Below the pieces are notes generated by a model that searched no databases, was not told the DNA's origin, and saw nothing but the letters and a program-made list of their open reading frames with translations. The translations under genes and the position numbers were made by a program. Below are positions 21,117 through 32,718 of a stretch of 64,000 nt of DNA, in pieces. The stretch covers positions 1-64,000 of the forward strand of contig JACAAK010000002.1 in NCBI GenBank assembly GCA_025093985.1. Reading direction: 5' to 3'. This DNA is from Calvatia gigantea. Lineage: Eukaryota; Basidiomycota; Agaricomycetes; Agaricales; Lycoperdaceae. The first letter of the stretch is position 1. Each line of letters begins with the position of its first letter.

Positions 21117-23083
21117 TCACTTGGACGGCTCTACTGTCGATGCCTGTGTCATTTTTCGAACCGCCATGACCACTCCTTGCTTGCTTGCTTTTCCACCAGC
21201 GACAATCTTGCCTGCGCACCAGTGGGCACCGTAAACCAAGAACTGTAAGGACATGATCAAGCCCACAAGGAAGCACACGGCCGCAACACCCTCGGGCCAA
21301 ACTTCGAATGCGACGAGGCCAAGGAAGGCCATTAAAGCGAGCGCTGAAAGGAGCATGCACATTGCAGGCATCCGAGCAGAGAGGGAAAAGAAGAAGTAGG
21401 AGCCGTAGACGTCCTGAGCACGGAACTGGGGATTTTGGGTCGGCATTAGGGTATTCCGAAGATAAGAACGGCACATACAATAAATGTTTTAAGGTCTACC
21501 CAGTTATATCGGAAGAGGAACCAGGCATCAATCGCCATGCCGAGGCCTGAGGCCATGCTACTCCCGGCTATAGCACTTAGTGCGTAAGGGTGGATCTGGA
21601 ATAAAGAATCGGGAGAGATCGCAAATACGGCGGCGTTCACAGCAGAGAGAGCGGCGAGCTACAATTTGAAATCAGCTGAGCCCGGCAACTGGAAGACATT
21701 TATAACCACTCACTAGGCCACCGACGTACTGCCATTCCCTTTGAAGCCTTTCAAAAACAGGTTCGTAATCTGACTCAGTTCCTGCTTCTTTCAGCTCGCT
21801 ATATAGTGTGAATGCGGAGATGGCGCGTTCTGCGGGATTCATTGAGGCTGGAGGTTCTGTAAGCTGTTGGGTATATTGAGGAAGGACTGAAGCTGCGATC
21901 CAGGTGTGTATAGAATTAACTGCTTGTGTAAATGTCGAGTGTTTTAACGTAGGTGGAATGGACTGTGGTGGGCTGTCTCGTTCGTCGGTCTCCGCAAATT
22001 GAGCAAAGCTCATCGGTTGGCAGGATTCACCATCTTCCCCTCCGCTCGAGTATGGTTCTTCATCCGAGTAGATGGTATAACCTTTGGTTCGGCGGCGGCG
22101 TAGTCCTTCTGATGGAGGTGATGGAGGTGATGGAGGGGTAGAATCAACCGGAGTGGGCGGCATGGTGAGGGCATCAGCTGCATGGAGTATGGTTAGCATC
22201 GGTGGTTACAAGTAAGTAGGGGAATCGGAATCGTACATGACTCGGAACCGGACGTGTAGGCGGGTGGAATGTCTTCTTCCTCTTGCGCATCCTCTCGCAC
22301 CGTAGAAGACGCATAAGATGGAGGATATCGTATGCGAAGTACGACAGAGGCACCGTTTTGAGGTTTTCCTCGGCTGGCATTGGTCTTCTTGTTTTGTGCC
22401 TGGCACTGTAGCCGAAGCTCGACTTCTGCTCCAGCGGGTTGAAGTAGGTCTGGGACTGAACCGAATAAAGACTCACTTCGCTCTAACTCCTGCTTTTTTA
22501 TGAGTTGGCCCAAAGGATAGCCTACGGCGGCGGCAACCTCCTTCGTGCGTTTGCCTTTTTTCTTCGTCTGGGATTGGCAGTATATTCTAACGTCCAGCAA
22601 GGATTTTTGGTCCGCATTTTCACTAAGGAAGGAAGGTGAGCATAATCACAAGGCGCAACTAACGCAGCACATACAAACAGAAGGTCTCCTTCATATTCAT
22701 GTTCTGCCCATCACTGCCCAGGATTGTTTCGTAGCTGTGGTGTCGATCCACTTCGATTCTTACAATGGGTCTCCATTTTTTCTCCTGTCGCATCAGTCGC
22801 AGACCATGAGTCCGCACAACTGCGTATGTTTGAGATAACAAGTCGAGACAACCGTCGTATGGCTACTCACCTGTAACGTGCCAAGGACTACGAGGATAAG
22901 GTAAGCCTACAGAAGGCCTCTCAGTAAGGATTGACATACCTTTGGCTGCTTCGGTAATCCACCGTTTGGGCGCTCATAATTGAATAATGAGGGCTGGCTT
23001 CGATGGATGTGGGCAAATCTGAGAGGAGCACGCTCCGTCGGTCGCGAAGGCACTTGTTCTCCCGGGGCTGTGTTCACCATCAT
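21117..23083 (-). CDS. C2-domain membrane protein (hypothetical)
   Basis: This is a multi-exon gene. The probable start is MMVNTAPGEQVPSRP at 23083. It is followed by a C2-like beta-strand region (AYLILVVLGTLQ, VVRTHGLRLMRQEKKWRPIV, MNMKETFC, LLDVRIYCQSQTKKKGKR). Next comes a polar, proline-rich linker with SPP repeats (STPPSPPSPPSEG) and an acidic stretch. The C-terminal part has several hydrophobic segments (VNAAVFAIS..., MASGLGMAIDAWFLF, MCMLLSALALMAFLGLVAFE, VAAVCFLVGLIMSLQFLVYG). A lipid-binding membrane protein is likely; the exact role is unknown. I could not keep frame across the second and third exons near 22,800-22,900, where one base seems off. The 3' part lies in duplication A, and this is the copy with its promoter and 5' half. 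Confidence 0.6.
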
Positions 23084-23191
23084 GATTATTACTAACGCGT
23101 GACGGACAGGTTTGCACCACGATTAAGCGCCCATTGTCAGTCTATTTTCCCTCGAGTTCCTGCGACTAGCCGGTATAAAACTTCAGGTATT

Positions 23192-24390
23192 TTACAAGGA
23201 AACAGTTTCAACAGCCTTTTCAATGGCTGAACCCAAACCTTCCGTCGTTCCATTGCCTAACATGTCAGGTGTCAACAAATCGGCCTTTCCTTGAAGCTGT
23301 GCCTCCCGGCCATCTCTAAGCACCGTCTCTATCGCGAGCATGAGCGCTCTGGCGGCTTCTTTTTCTCCAAGATGCTCCAACATCATCTGTCCTGCCCAAA
23401 TCATCCCAACTGGATTTGCTATTCCCTTGCCCGCGATATCTGGGGCACTCCCGTGGACAGGTTCGAAAAGGCTGGGACACCAGTTAGGGTCATTGCGTTT
23501 CGATGATGGGTTCAGATTGGCGGATGGAGCAATGCCGATGGTCCCCGTGCACGCAGGTCCGAGGTCGGATAGGATATCTCCAAAGAGATTTGAGCCTACC
23601 ACGACATCAAAGATGTGGGGCCGCTGGACGAAGTGGGCACACAGGATGTCAATGTGATATTTGTCAACCTTTATGTCTGGATATTCCCTCCCGATAGCTT
23701 CAACTCTTTCATCCCAATACGGCATCGTGATAGATATCCCGTTGGACTTTGTCGCAGAGGTGAGTCGTTTCGCGGGACGACTCCGAGCGAGCTCAAACGC
23801 ATAACGGATCACCCTGTCCACGCCCGTCCGCGTGAAAACAGTATTTTGGATCACTGTCTCCCTCTCTGTTCCTCCAAAGATGCGGCCACCAATTGAACTG
23901 TACTCTCCTTCAGTATTCTCACGTACGGTGACAAAATCGATGTTTTTGCCCTCTCTGTTGGCCAAAGGTGAGGTCACTCCGGAGATTAGGCGGCACGGAC
24001 GTAAGTTGATGTATTGGTCAAACTCCCGTCGAAACAGGAGGATGCTTCCCCACAAGGATATATGATCTGGCACCGTAGCAGGATCACCCACTGAATGACA
24101 GGCGATTAAGCGATCGCACCCTCGATGCATCAAGGAAACCGCACGCATGGCGTACCTGCGCCGAAATATATCGCATCACATTCTCGTACATAGTCTTTCC
24201 AATCTTTGGGAACCATAGAACCATGCTTATGATAGTAGGTGCATGACGCCCAGTCGTAATGGTGAAAGTTCAATTGAAAGCCGAAACGCTTCGCAGCAGC
24301 CTCGAGGCATCGCAAGGCTGGAGGCATTACCTCAAGGCCTATCCCATCTCCAGGTAAGACGGCAATCGTGTAGGAGCGGGCTTGAGGCAT
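23192..24390 (-). CDS. Tartrate/D-malate dehydrogenase-type beta-decarboxylating dehydrogenase
   Basis: This is an NAD- and Mg2+-dependent oxidative decarboxylase of the isopropylmalate/isocitrate dehydrogenase family, TtuC/DmlA branch. Two exons, 24156-24390 and 23192-24090, are joined by a 65-nt intron (GTACGCC...CATTCAG) and give 377 aa. The evidence includes the N-terminal IAVLPGDGIGLEVMPPAL, DWASCTYYHKHGSMVPKDW and LWGSILLFRREFDQYINLRP. Also visible are RENTEGEYSS, GRIFGGTERETVIQ, KSNGISITMPYWDERV and NLFGDILSDLGPACTGTIGI, then FEPVHGSAPDIAGKGIANP. The tartrate/malate branch is inferred from DWAS and the LWGSILLFRREFD segment; true substrate use cannot be told. An upstream in-frame ATG at 24432 would add 14 residues. 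The gene appears intact. Confidence 0.9.
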
Positions 24391-24432
24391 GGCTGATATC
24401 GTGGCTGTCTGCGAACAGATGTCGGCAGACAA

Positions 24433-24979
24433 TATGTAAGCCGCCGCGAATTCCTACGGTGCATGGACATATTCCTCACACACGCCGGATCGGTTAGGAT
24501 TTCTTCCAGAGCCCCCAAGCAAAGCAAATCAAGAATTACGTGGTCTATTATGACGTAAGCGCTCGCTCGCCACTTCCTCGTATCCTCTTTGGAATGAAGT
24601 ACAATCCTATTGCACTGTAGCATGAAGCGATGCCCCTCGCCACGATCATCCTCGTGTCCCCTTATCACTTACGACCCTCATATTGAACCCTTGCATTTCC
24701 CTCGGCCCGACCCGATGCTTAAGGACGATATACAACATGTATGTAAGTAATGTCTTGGAAGTCGTGTCAAAGACCCTTTAGACCAGGGTTCGATACGTTG
24801 CCACTGGGCGCCGCTGAACGACGCTTGATTTTTTTCATGTACTGGCCATCCCTACATGCCTACAAAAGAGTGAGCTTTTTCTTGCCCGGATCCTGCTTTC
24901 TCTCCTCGCAGACAACAATATTCTAAGAGTTTTAACAGGTGCGATGCAGTCACCACATGACCTCTGTTAAGCACTCATC
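24433..24979. other. Intergenic region between divergent genes
   Basis: This lies between the dehydrogenase (minus) and the F-box/LRR gene (plus) and should contain both promoters. No convincing gene or RNA is seen. Confidence 0.5.
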
Positions 24980-26770
24980 ATGCCACCCCTTTACACGAAG
25001 CAGAAATTTTTCCTTGGGGCACAACCCTATACTATGGTCTACAACTTGACGCCTCTTGTTCCCCTATCCCTCGATCGCGTCCTTGGCGACGAGCCAGTTA
25101 CATCTACTCTTCCAATCTTTCAACTCCCTATCGAACTTATTACCCACATCGCTCCTCACCTCTCTTCTCTCGACATCGGAATTCTTGCACTTGTGGACCG
25201 TGATGCCAACCAACTTGCTCGAACTCTTCAGTTCAGTAATGTGAAGCTGGATTACAGCGACCGCGCACTGGATTTATTGGCGAAACTGAAGTCAGAGGCT
25301 CACTCCCAGAGCGTGGGGCGTCGCATAGTTGCATGCATTCGGCGGCTAACGGTCTCCAGCACTCGAGACTCCTCCAATGCCCTCGAGGGAATGGACGTTC
25401 ACGACCCGCAGGTGATGTCACTGCCAGAACGGTTACGGCGTATCAAGTCCGCCAAGCAGACAGAGGCAGAGTATCTTCGCAGCATTTGCGACCTCCTACC
25501 ATATCTACCGAACCTTCACGTCCTCGAATGGAATGACGAGGGGCCTTTAACATCGGAAATGATGAGATGTATGATGTCTTCGTCCCTCGTTCACCTCAGA
25601 TTAGACGGCCCCATCCTTGACTCCCCACTTACACTTCCATCTCCTTGCGATGGCGTTGGCTGGGCTCTTGAAACTCTCCTCCTCAATGTCGGGTGGTCAT
25701 TGACCACACCGATACCCGGAAATTCCGCCTCCTTTATCTCTGGGCTTTTGCGGCTCACTGCACCCACACTTCGTCAGTTGGTTTGGCTTGGGTATGCCGA
25801 TCAGCTATCGCCACCATGCCGTACATACGAAGGTGGCATCCATTTCCCTGATCTTCGGGACGTGGTCCTCAATCGAGTCAATTTCAAGGATTCAAACTTT
25901 CTCCGTAGGGTCCTTGACAAACGCACCTTAATTCAATCACTTTCCGTGGATTCTAGCCCAGTAGTCTCACAATTCCTCGTACAGCGGGGACGTATTTCAT
26001 CATTGGTATCACTCCGTTGGAGTTGGTGCGGCCCCGATTCGTATGATGACATCATCCAATTCACCCATCATAACTCACATATCTCCTGTCTCGAAGTAAC
26101 ATCACCCCTACCCCCGACCGTCATTGACACCATTCTCCTGCAACACAACGTTCCTCATTTCGACAACCTTGTTGTTCTGCATCTCGCATTCGACGGACAA
26201 GATTTCCCGGATGAGAGTCTGAAAACTATTACATTGATCGAGTCACTGCAACATTTGTGGTTATCTGCGGGGGTACAATGCGGAACGCGCCACCAATGGG
26301 TCGTTGATCATACGCTCATGGTGAGCACCCTCAGGCCCCTTAGCCGGCTCAAAACTCTCGCTTTCACTCGTGACTCCTACCGCGTTGACGGACATCCTCT
26401 CCTTGATACCTCGGCGGAACGGTATTACATGAACAAAGTCCTTCCTCATGACCTCTTACTGAACGACTACCTCACCGACGACGAGTTGAACAAGGCCAAT
26501 AGTGGTACCGACTCTTTTGAGCGCTCCATGTATCTCCGAGACTCCCTGCGCTCTCTGGCTTGGGAACGATGGCATCAATCACAGATGGTCATGTTCGCAA
26601 CGGAATACTCCAGAGTGTTTAGAGATCTCCAGTGGTGCTTCATTGGTCAGTTGCTGATGTGGATTGAGGATCATCCCCTTTGGAGGATCGCGGAATTGAA
26701 TGTTCGAGAGAGGGATCCTATGTTGAAAACATTGTATGCTTACTGGGACTGTATTGTTAAGAGTCAATGA
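24980..26770 (+). CDS. F-box/LRR-type protein, single exon
   Basis: This is an intronless 596-codon frame. An F-box-like segment occurs at residues of about 45-85 (IFQLPIELITHIAPHLSSLD, IGILALVDRDANQLARTLQF). It is followed by some 450 residues of irregular leucine-rich strands (SSLVHLRLDGPILDSPLTLP, IHFPDLRDVVLNRVNF, LVVLHLAFDGQDF). This is the layout of the large Agaricomycete F-box/LRR family, presumed SCF ubiquitin-ligase receptors. A shorter start at Met19 (25034) is possible. No lesion is seen. It is not a close copy of the F-box gene at 6493-7805. Confidence 0.8.
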   Translation: MPPLYTKQKFFLGAQPYTMVYNLTPLVPLSLDRVLGDEPVTSTLPIFQLPIELITHIAPHLSSLDIGILALVDRDANQLARTLQFSNVKLDYSDRALDLLAKLKSEAHSQSVGRRIVACIRRLTVSSTRDSSNALEGMDVHDPQVMSLPERLRRIKSAKQTEAEYLRSICDLLPYLPNLHVLEWNDEGPLTSEMMRCMMSSSLVHLRLDGPILDSPLTLPSPCDGVGWALETLLLNVGWSLTTPIPGNSASFISGLLRLTAPTLRQLVWLGYADQLSPPCRTYEGGIHFPDLRDVVLNRVNFKDSNFLRRVLDKRTLIQSLSVDSSPVVSQFLVQRGRISSLVSLRWSWCGPDSYDDIIQFTHHNSHISCLEVTSPLPPTVIDTILLQHNVPHFDNLVVLHLAFDGQDFPDESLKTITLIESLQHLWLSAGVQCGTRHQWVVDHTLMVSTLRPLSRLKTLAFTRDSYRVDGHPLLDTSAERYYMNKVLPHDLLLNDYLTDDELNKANSGTDSFERSMYLRDSLRSLAWERWHQSQMVMFATEYSRVFRDLQWCFIGQLLMWIEDHPLWRIAELNVRERDPMLKTLYAYWDCIVKSQ

Positions 26771-28428
26771 ACTCGGAAAACTTGCGTGTTTTACCAAAGA
26801 AGTGGAAATTGAGCTCAGGAAACGTTGGAACAAGCCTGAAGTGAAGGTCGATCCCACAATTTTCGCGTAAAATTTCGCTGCACATGTGTTAAGATAGATC
26901 TTTGTTACCCAAAGTTTCTTAAGAAAGGTCCAGAAGACCTGGTCTGTTAATTCTGCTTGAATTGCTCTTTAGGATGGCGACGAGAGACCGTGACGGTGAG
27001 AAATAGCAATCACTCTCTTCGACTTTCATCGTTCCAGACCTATGTAACCACAACTGGTAACAGTAGGGTACCAGTTCCGCAGCGGATCACGGGCAGCTTG
27101 AAGCCGTCACCAAGATTGATCCACATTCAGTCTCGGGACAGGTGGATCAGCACCACGAAGGACTTGAACCTTTCCAGCGTGCTCGACTTTACCACGAAAT
27201 GGAAAAAAATTAGGGTGATCTGACCCACCGAACTGACCCATTGGGTGGCTAGCGAATGTGTGTGGAACCGAAGGACGGGGTGTTATCAAAGCAACTTGTC
27301 GTAATGTCAGTGGTCATCTGTACGACTACTGCCTCAAGTTTAACCCGCTTCAGTCGAAGGGCCGGAGGGGTTTATCTTGAACCAGAGGGAGAACATGAGT
27401 CAGACCCCCTGTCAGCGAGATACACCGACAGTATGGACGTTTTTTCAGTGGAAATTCTCGTTTGGTAGCATGGGATGTACAAAGCCTTGCGCTTGATCCA
27501 ACGGGGACTTGGTCCGCCTGATTGAAAATTGTTCGTTGCGAGATCTCATCTATGATCATTTTGTTCCCGTTGACTGTGCCTGTGCCATTCGAATTACTCA
27601 ATACACCCAGCTATATGAACCACCAAGGATCTCAGCTCCTGAATAGCAACTCTTTACTAGGGTTAATGATTTCTCGGAGCATAAACCCACCTTCACCAGA
27701 CGATAACTAAACAACTGAGTTCACCGTTCAACAGCCCCTAGGGCTCACATCTCTTCAGTGTTCTTTCAACTTCGCACCGCTTGAAGCGTGTTCGCTGAAT
27801 AAGCGCATTTGCAGCGGAGGTAAGTTCGTTGGATTTGAGGCTGTCCACGGGGTTGAACTCAAACAAATAAATAAAATAAAATCAAAATCACACTCACAGA
27901 TGACGAGACGGTTTTCCCTTGCTTCACAAGAACTAATCCGATAAGGTGGAATGCGGTACATAAATCTACACATTCGTTCAAAAAGGTTCATCAAAATATT
28001 TGCGGAAAAAAAAACCAACGAAATTGGTTGGTAACTTTCGGAAAAGGTGATGCAGGATACTTTGCTCCATCGAGCACGCACTGGGTCAGTTGGGCATCGC
28101 CTTTTATTGAAACCTTGTGCGAGGTTGAAGGGGTTACAACGTCAGCCCGGCCCTGTTCCCGATCAGGAGGGATGGCTGATGGTCAACTCGAGTCACGTCA
28201 CTTTGTTTTGTTGGGCGCCCTGATAAGATAAGAGCTAACTGCGGCGCCAGCACGGGCCAAAGAAGACGGCAACGCTGCCCAAAGCAACACGTGTACCAAC
28301 CGACGTCCCAAACAAAACTGTAGTTCCTAGCTTCCTTATGGTCTTCGCTGCCTGCAAGCGAAAGCGTGACCTGGATTAAACCCGCACCTCAAATTTGATG
28401 TGGCTGCCATTCTTGCTCTCCTACCACA
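26771..28428. other. Long intergenic stretch, no gene recognised
   Basis: Short unrelated frames occur on both strands. One minus-strand segment near 27,150-27,190 contains a tRNA T-arm-like sequence, but I could not find a matching acceptor stem. Confidence 0.5.
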
Positions 28429-30142
28429 ATGAGTCAAGATAACTCTCGAAGTCCCTTCCCCAACGACGTATTCGCAGACACCTGGGAAGCATCTTACCAG
28501 CGGATGATGCGGGGATGCAGAGCACTGCCCAACGGCGACCCCACAAAGCTTCAGCAAGCATTGACGAGACTACACACGGGCGATGTCGACTTCAGCGAGC
28601 TGCCAGGTCCAACTGGTAGAGGGAAAGTGATATCAGTTCCCCTTCAAAAACTGGACAAGTGCGGCGTATGTGCCAAAACAACAAACTTGCGCTTGTGTAG
28701 TTCTTGCGCCTCGGTGCGTCTGATCATTCTACATCACGTTGATGTCATGGAATCGATGCATGGGTAGGCGATTTACTGTTCAAAAGACTGCCAAAAGTTG
28801 GACTGGAAACAGCACAAGAGTGGTTGCGGTGAGCGCATATACCTGGAGAGTGGACCCCCGAAGACCTTAACATCCTCTAGCGCAAACATCGCAGATCAAC
28901 CTTAAGGTCTTCTATCCGTTCATCGCTTATCTATTCGATTTTTTGCGGCGTACTCCACCAAAACAACAGCGAGAATTTCCTCAAGATACAGATCCGTTCA
29001 TCTTGGCCATGTTCGAGAAGCTCGGTCGCCGCACAGGCAGCCCCAATGTAAACTTGCATCCCGCCCTATGCCGCAAAATTCTTAAAGCGCCGACTCCCGG
29101 GGTTCGCAAATCCACCCATTCAGAAACCTCCTTACATCACACCGTCGTTTTGGGGATTCCACACAGTCTCGAGATTTCACGAGCCCCTGACGCCAAAAAG
29201 CTCGCTTCGTGGTGGAGGGGAAAACCGGTGTTCCAGGCGATAAGGTTGTACCACCACGTCATGCGAGAGAGCTACATCCTTGAAGTGACGATCACGGTCT
29301 GCCTCATCCTCCTTTCGGAAATATACTCTACCCATCTTGCCCGCAAACCGTCCGATACGGACAGCCAGGATTCCGATCAAGAGCCCTGGGAGCGCCGTCC
29401 TTGCTACCGCATGGAGTACGGGCACAGTCCCGTCAGCGATTTCGGTATCTGCAAAGGCCGCATTCAAGGGAAGGAGAACCGCCTCCAAACCTGGACGTAC
29501 TACGAACCCAAATCCAACACCCGTACAACCATAGGCGATCCAAATAACCACTATTGGCTCTACTTCCGCACGATCAAAGGTGAAGAAATCATCCTCGACT
29601 GTTGCAGTTTCTCGTACGGTATGGAGACATGCGTTGACGCATCCCACTGTCTCAAGAAGTTTCCCGAACTATTCCGGGGTTACGGAAGTGCGCGCACTCC
29701 AGCCAGTTTCCGTACAGCTCAGGAAAAGGATTATCAGCCGTACGATCTGATCGAAGAGCAACGTTTCTCCGTGATGCAGAATAAGCAACTACATCGAGCG
29801 CTTGGTTGGGAACTCTTCGGTGGGCGGGATACGGATCAACACGTTATCGTGCGGGACTTTATTAGTCAGGTCAGTGGGAGACCGTGTACGCAAGAGGAAG
29901 AAGACCGAGTTCGGGATTATCGGATGCCTGGAGCTTTAATGCTCAACCAAGTATTGGGAGGGAAGTATTGGAAGGACTGGGGAAAGCCGGTCGTGCACGG
30001 TCGGGATGATATGTTTGATTCGGGAAGCTCGAAGCCAGACGTGTTTGCGAAAGGGTCACCAGAGGATCCAGAATGCGAAGGACAGTTCAATGGGCTGTTG
30101 GGGATGTTCGCGGACGCAATGGGGTTGAACAGTCATAACTAG
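28429..30142 (+). CDS. MYND-type zinc finger protein
   Basis: Three exons, 28429-28713, 28768-28828 and 28881-30142, join in frame to 535 aa. The MYND finger spans the first two introns: KCGVCAKTTNLRLCSSCAS continues with IYCSKDCQKLDWKQHKSGC, giving the Cys-Cys/Cys-Cys/Cys-Cys/His-Cys ligands. MYND domains normally mediate protein-protein contacts. The remaining 400 or so residues have no domain I recognise. They contain a long conserved-looking region (RALGWELFGGRDTDQHVIVR) seen in other Agaricomycete MYND proteins. The reading frame is intact. The two introns within the finger support correct splicing. Confidence 0.85.
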
Positions 30143-31056
30143 TATTCCCCTATCCTGAATTGGGGAAACTGTGCTTGGGGTTTAACGTGCTGTTTCTTGT
30201 AACTTTATCGAGCCTGTAGTATCAGTTCGATGTGTATCCTTTATCTGTAGCCTTTGTATCACGGCCAAGAACACGCAAGTTATTTGCGAAACCAACCTTC
30301 AAGCTTCAAGGAGTATGAGAGGCGATGGGGGAAATAGCCCAGGATCCCGAGGAGTAATTATTGGCCTCATCTCACAGTTCAAGCGCACGGAGACGTGTAG
30401 AGTGGTGATCCGTTCATCGTTTGCGCCTATTCTTTGTGTCTTGTCATATATCAACCTACGCGTGGAGGTGCCCAACCCCAGTTAGACGATGTGAATTCTG
30501 AGACCTTGAATCAACCTCCCAGTGTGAAACGCTGAGAGTGGGGAGAGAAAGTCAAAAGTTGGTATCGGAATTAATGGAATGAAAGAATTCGACTCACGGT
30601 TGGGGGAGGATATGGGTACCTGCATCTTATAGGGCGGTTCAGCACTAGAAGGGGATTGGGCCCCGGCAGGTATAGCCGTGAACAATTAACGTCGACTGTG
30701 CCTGAAAACAATAAGGGCAACTTCAGTACGAAGTCGATGAGACTCCTGAATGGACTCTGAAAGTATCACGATTGAAGGAGAGAAGCGAGACAAAAATCAG
30801 AGGGGGGGATGAGACTCGAACATTTGAACAGCCAAGTGAGATGAGCTGTGAACTTCTGGACCTTGTGGAGTCTCTGAAGTTTGGTGATTCGAGTTTAACG
30901 CCTGACGTTGGAAGTCGGGGTTTCAGATAAGGGGGTTAAAACCTTACATTGATTTGGGGGTGGGTTAGGGGGTTCTAACCCCTGTGGGGGCGGAAGACGA
31001 CACCTCGAGGGAGGGAATAGGTAAACAAGCAACGGCTGGGACGAGCTGGGACGAGC
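30143..31056. other. Intergenic, no gene recognised
   Basis: Only short open frames are seen. The right end merges into a STAND NTPase relic. Confidence 0.5.
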
Positions 31057-32718
31057 ATGATCTTGGCCCATAGGTACCGTGTGGTCCCGCAGAGAATACG
31101 ACTGATTCAAAATTTTGGTAAAGGCCTTGAGGGTCTCCGGAAATATTCTTTGGAAGGTGCTGAGCTGCGCTCAGGGGTATGCTGGCCTCCTCCCCGATGT
31201 CATCCGGGAACGCGCGCGAACCTCAGAGAACAGATCCACACCCGGATGATGGATGAGAACAGGGAGCAGGACATGCTTTGGTTAGTCAGACCTGCTGGTG
31301 TGGGGAAGTCCGCAAGAGCATAAACTATTGGGGAAACTGCCGAGAAACTTGGCATTCGCGAAGCCGCCTTTTTCCTTTTCTCGGGGCAGGAAAGTTAACA
31401 ACTCATCACTGTTCGTCACCTCGATTGCCTATCAGCTCGTAGTGCACGATATACCATTCAAAATCGTCATTATTGACGAGATCCAGCGGGACCCTGATGT
31501 CCCGACAAGGTCGAATAAGCGAGCACGGTTCGAAGAACTCAAGTTGGGAAGCCATTTTCAATTTTGGACCGCCGGGGGGGCACTTTGCCAAGCGGCTGAT
31601 TGTCATTGATGGACCCGATGAATTCCAGGGAGAAACGGAGCAATTGAACATTGTTAGGCTGATTATAGCGGCAGTTGAGGATCACAATTCCCTTCCTTTC
31701 CTATGGATGATCTGTAGCTGTCCAGAACGCCACCTTAAGGAACTCTTTCAAGGTCATGGTTTTTCGAATATCTGCTTGCAACTTGAACTCCTGCCGCAGG
31801 AACCTGGTACTCAAGGAGATATCAAAAGGTACCTTGTAGATGGGCTCAAACGCACTGCAGAAAGGTACGGCAGCCAGCGTAGTTCGGATGTGACCCTCTC
31901 TGTGACAGAAGACTCGGAGGGGTCGAGCAAGCCCGCTCATGCAGCATCTGGCCTTTCGTGGTCGCTTCACCTGTGTTCGGATTTGTTGGTGACCCAGTCA
32001 TCGCCAATCCAACCTCTCAATTATAGATCGTTCTCAAAGTCATAGATGGTTCTTCCATGGGGTGTGACAGCGATAACTTTTTGACCCCTATCGGTAAGCT
32101 AGACAAGGGAGTTCTTGAAGAGCTGGAGAGTAGCTGTTTGTCCAAAACGCTTCAGCTTCTTGGGTTTTGTGCTGTCTCAACGCCAATACCTACGTTGCAT
32201 TTAGCCAATTCACTTGGATTTACTCAAGCAACCTTCTACTTCGCACTCCGATCTTTGCATGCGTTCCTTTCCGTGATACAGCTGCGGGCCAAGAATCATT
32301 ACACTTTTTCCATGCATCATTTCCCGACTTTCTCACCCACAATACTCGCTCGCAAACATATTTTCAGGACCCTGACACCCGTCGGTCCGAGTCGGCAGAA
32401 GCATTTTCCGACGTACCTATCTCTACCAATGTGACCGTCTCCCAGAAATTATCCTGGGGTTCTTTAGGCGTTGACCGGGATGAAGGCGATGTGGCTGCCT
32501 CCGCACTCTCAGTATCGTATGACATAACGGATTTCGCCGCGACCCATGTTTGGGAGATTTATACGCACATACCCAACCCACGGCCAGAGCTTCTGTTCAA
32601 GATAGTAGCCTTCGACTTCAGGCGTCTCCAACCGCTCAGTGAACCCATACCAGCACGAGCGTTTATCCATTTTATCCGAAGGCTTCACGTGTTGGTGGGC
32701 GAAGTCTGCGCCGCCTAA
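31057..32718 (+). pseudogene. STAND/NACHT NTPase (NLR-like) relic 1
   Basis: Pieces of one NACHT-type protein appear in order but in different frames. The P-loop is recognisable although altered (RPAGVGKSARA near 31290). It is followed by TIGETAEKLGIREAAFFLFS and SIAYQLVVHDIPFKIVI. A Walker B-like LIVIDGPDEFQGE lies near 31600. The winged-helix-like C-terminal region reads LQLLGFCAVSTPIPTLHL and LHFFHASFPDFL. Frame changes after the P-loop and around 31600, 32045 and 32300, plus missing stretches, show the gene is dead. These proteins are fungal NLR-like signal-transducing NTPases, often linked to non-self recognition. This is the only relic here that keeps the P-loop. Confidence 0.75.

Larger units (their letters stand above)
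18499..21791. repeat. Tandem duplication A, copy 2
   Basis: This is the second copy of the unit at 15204-18498, starting CCAAACTACTGGAGGTCCCT and ending ...GACTCAGTTCCTGCTTCTTT. After it, the C2/transmembrane gene continues without interruption. Two single-base deletions relative to copy 1 fall in a TTTT run and a CTTTC run within the monooxygenase fragment. Confidence 0.93.

Noticed and set aside
22095..22140. GGTGATGGA repeats
   Set aside because: A coding microsatellite for Ser-Pro-Pro repeats in the linker of the C2/membrane protein, not a separate element.
27120..27200. tRNA-like T-arm (AAGGTTCAAGTCCTT) on the minus strand
   Set aside because: No complementary acceptor stem, D-arm or anticodon arm could be placed at suitable spacing.
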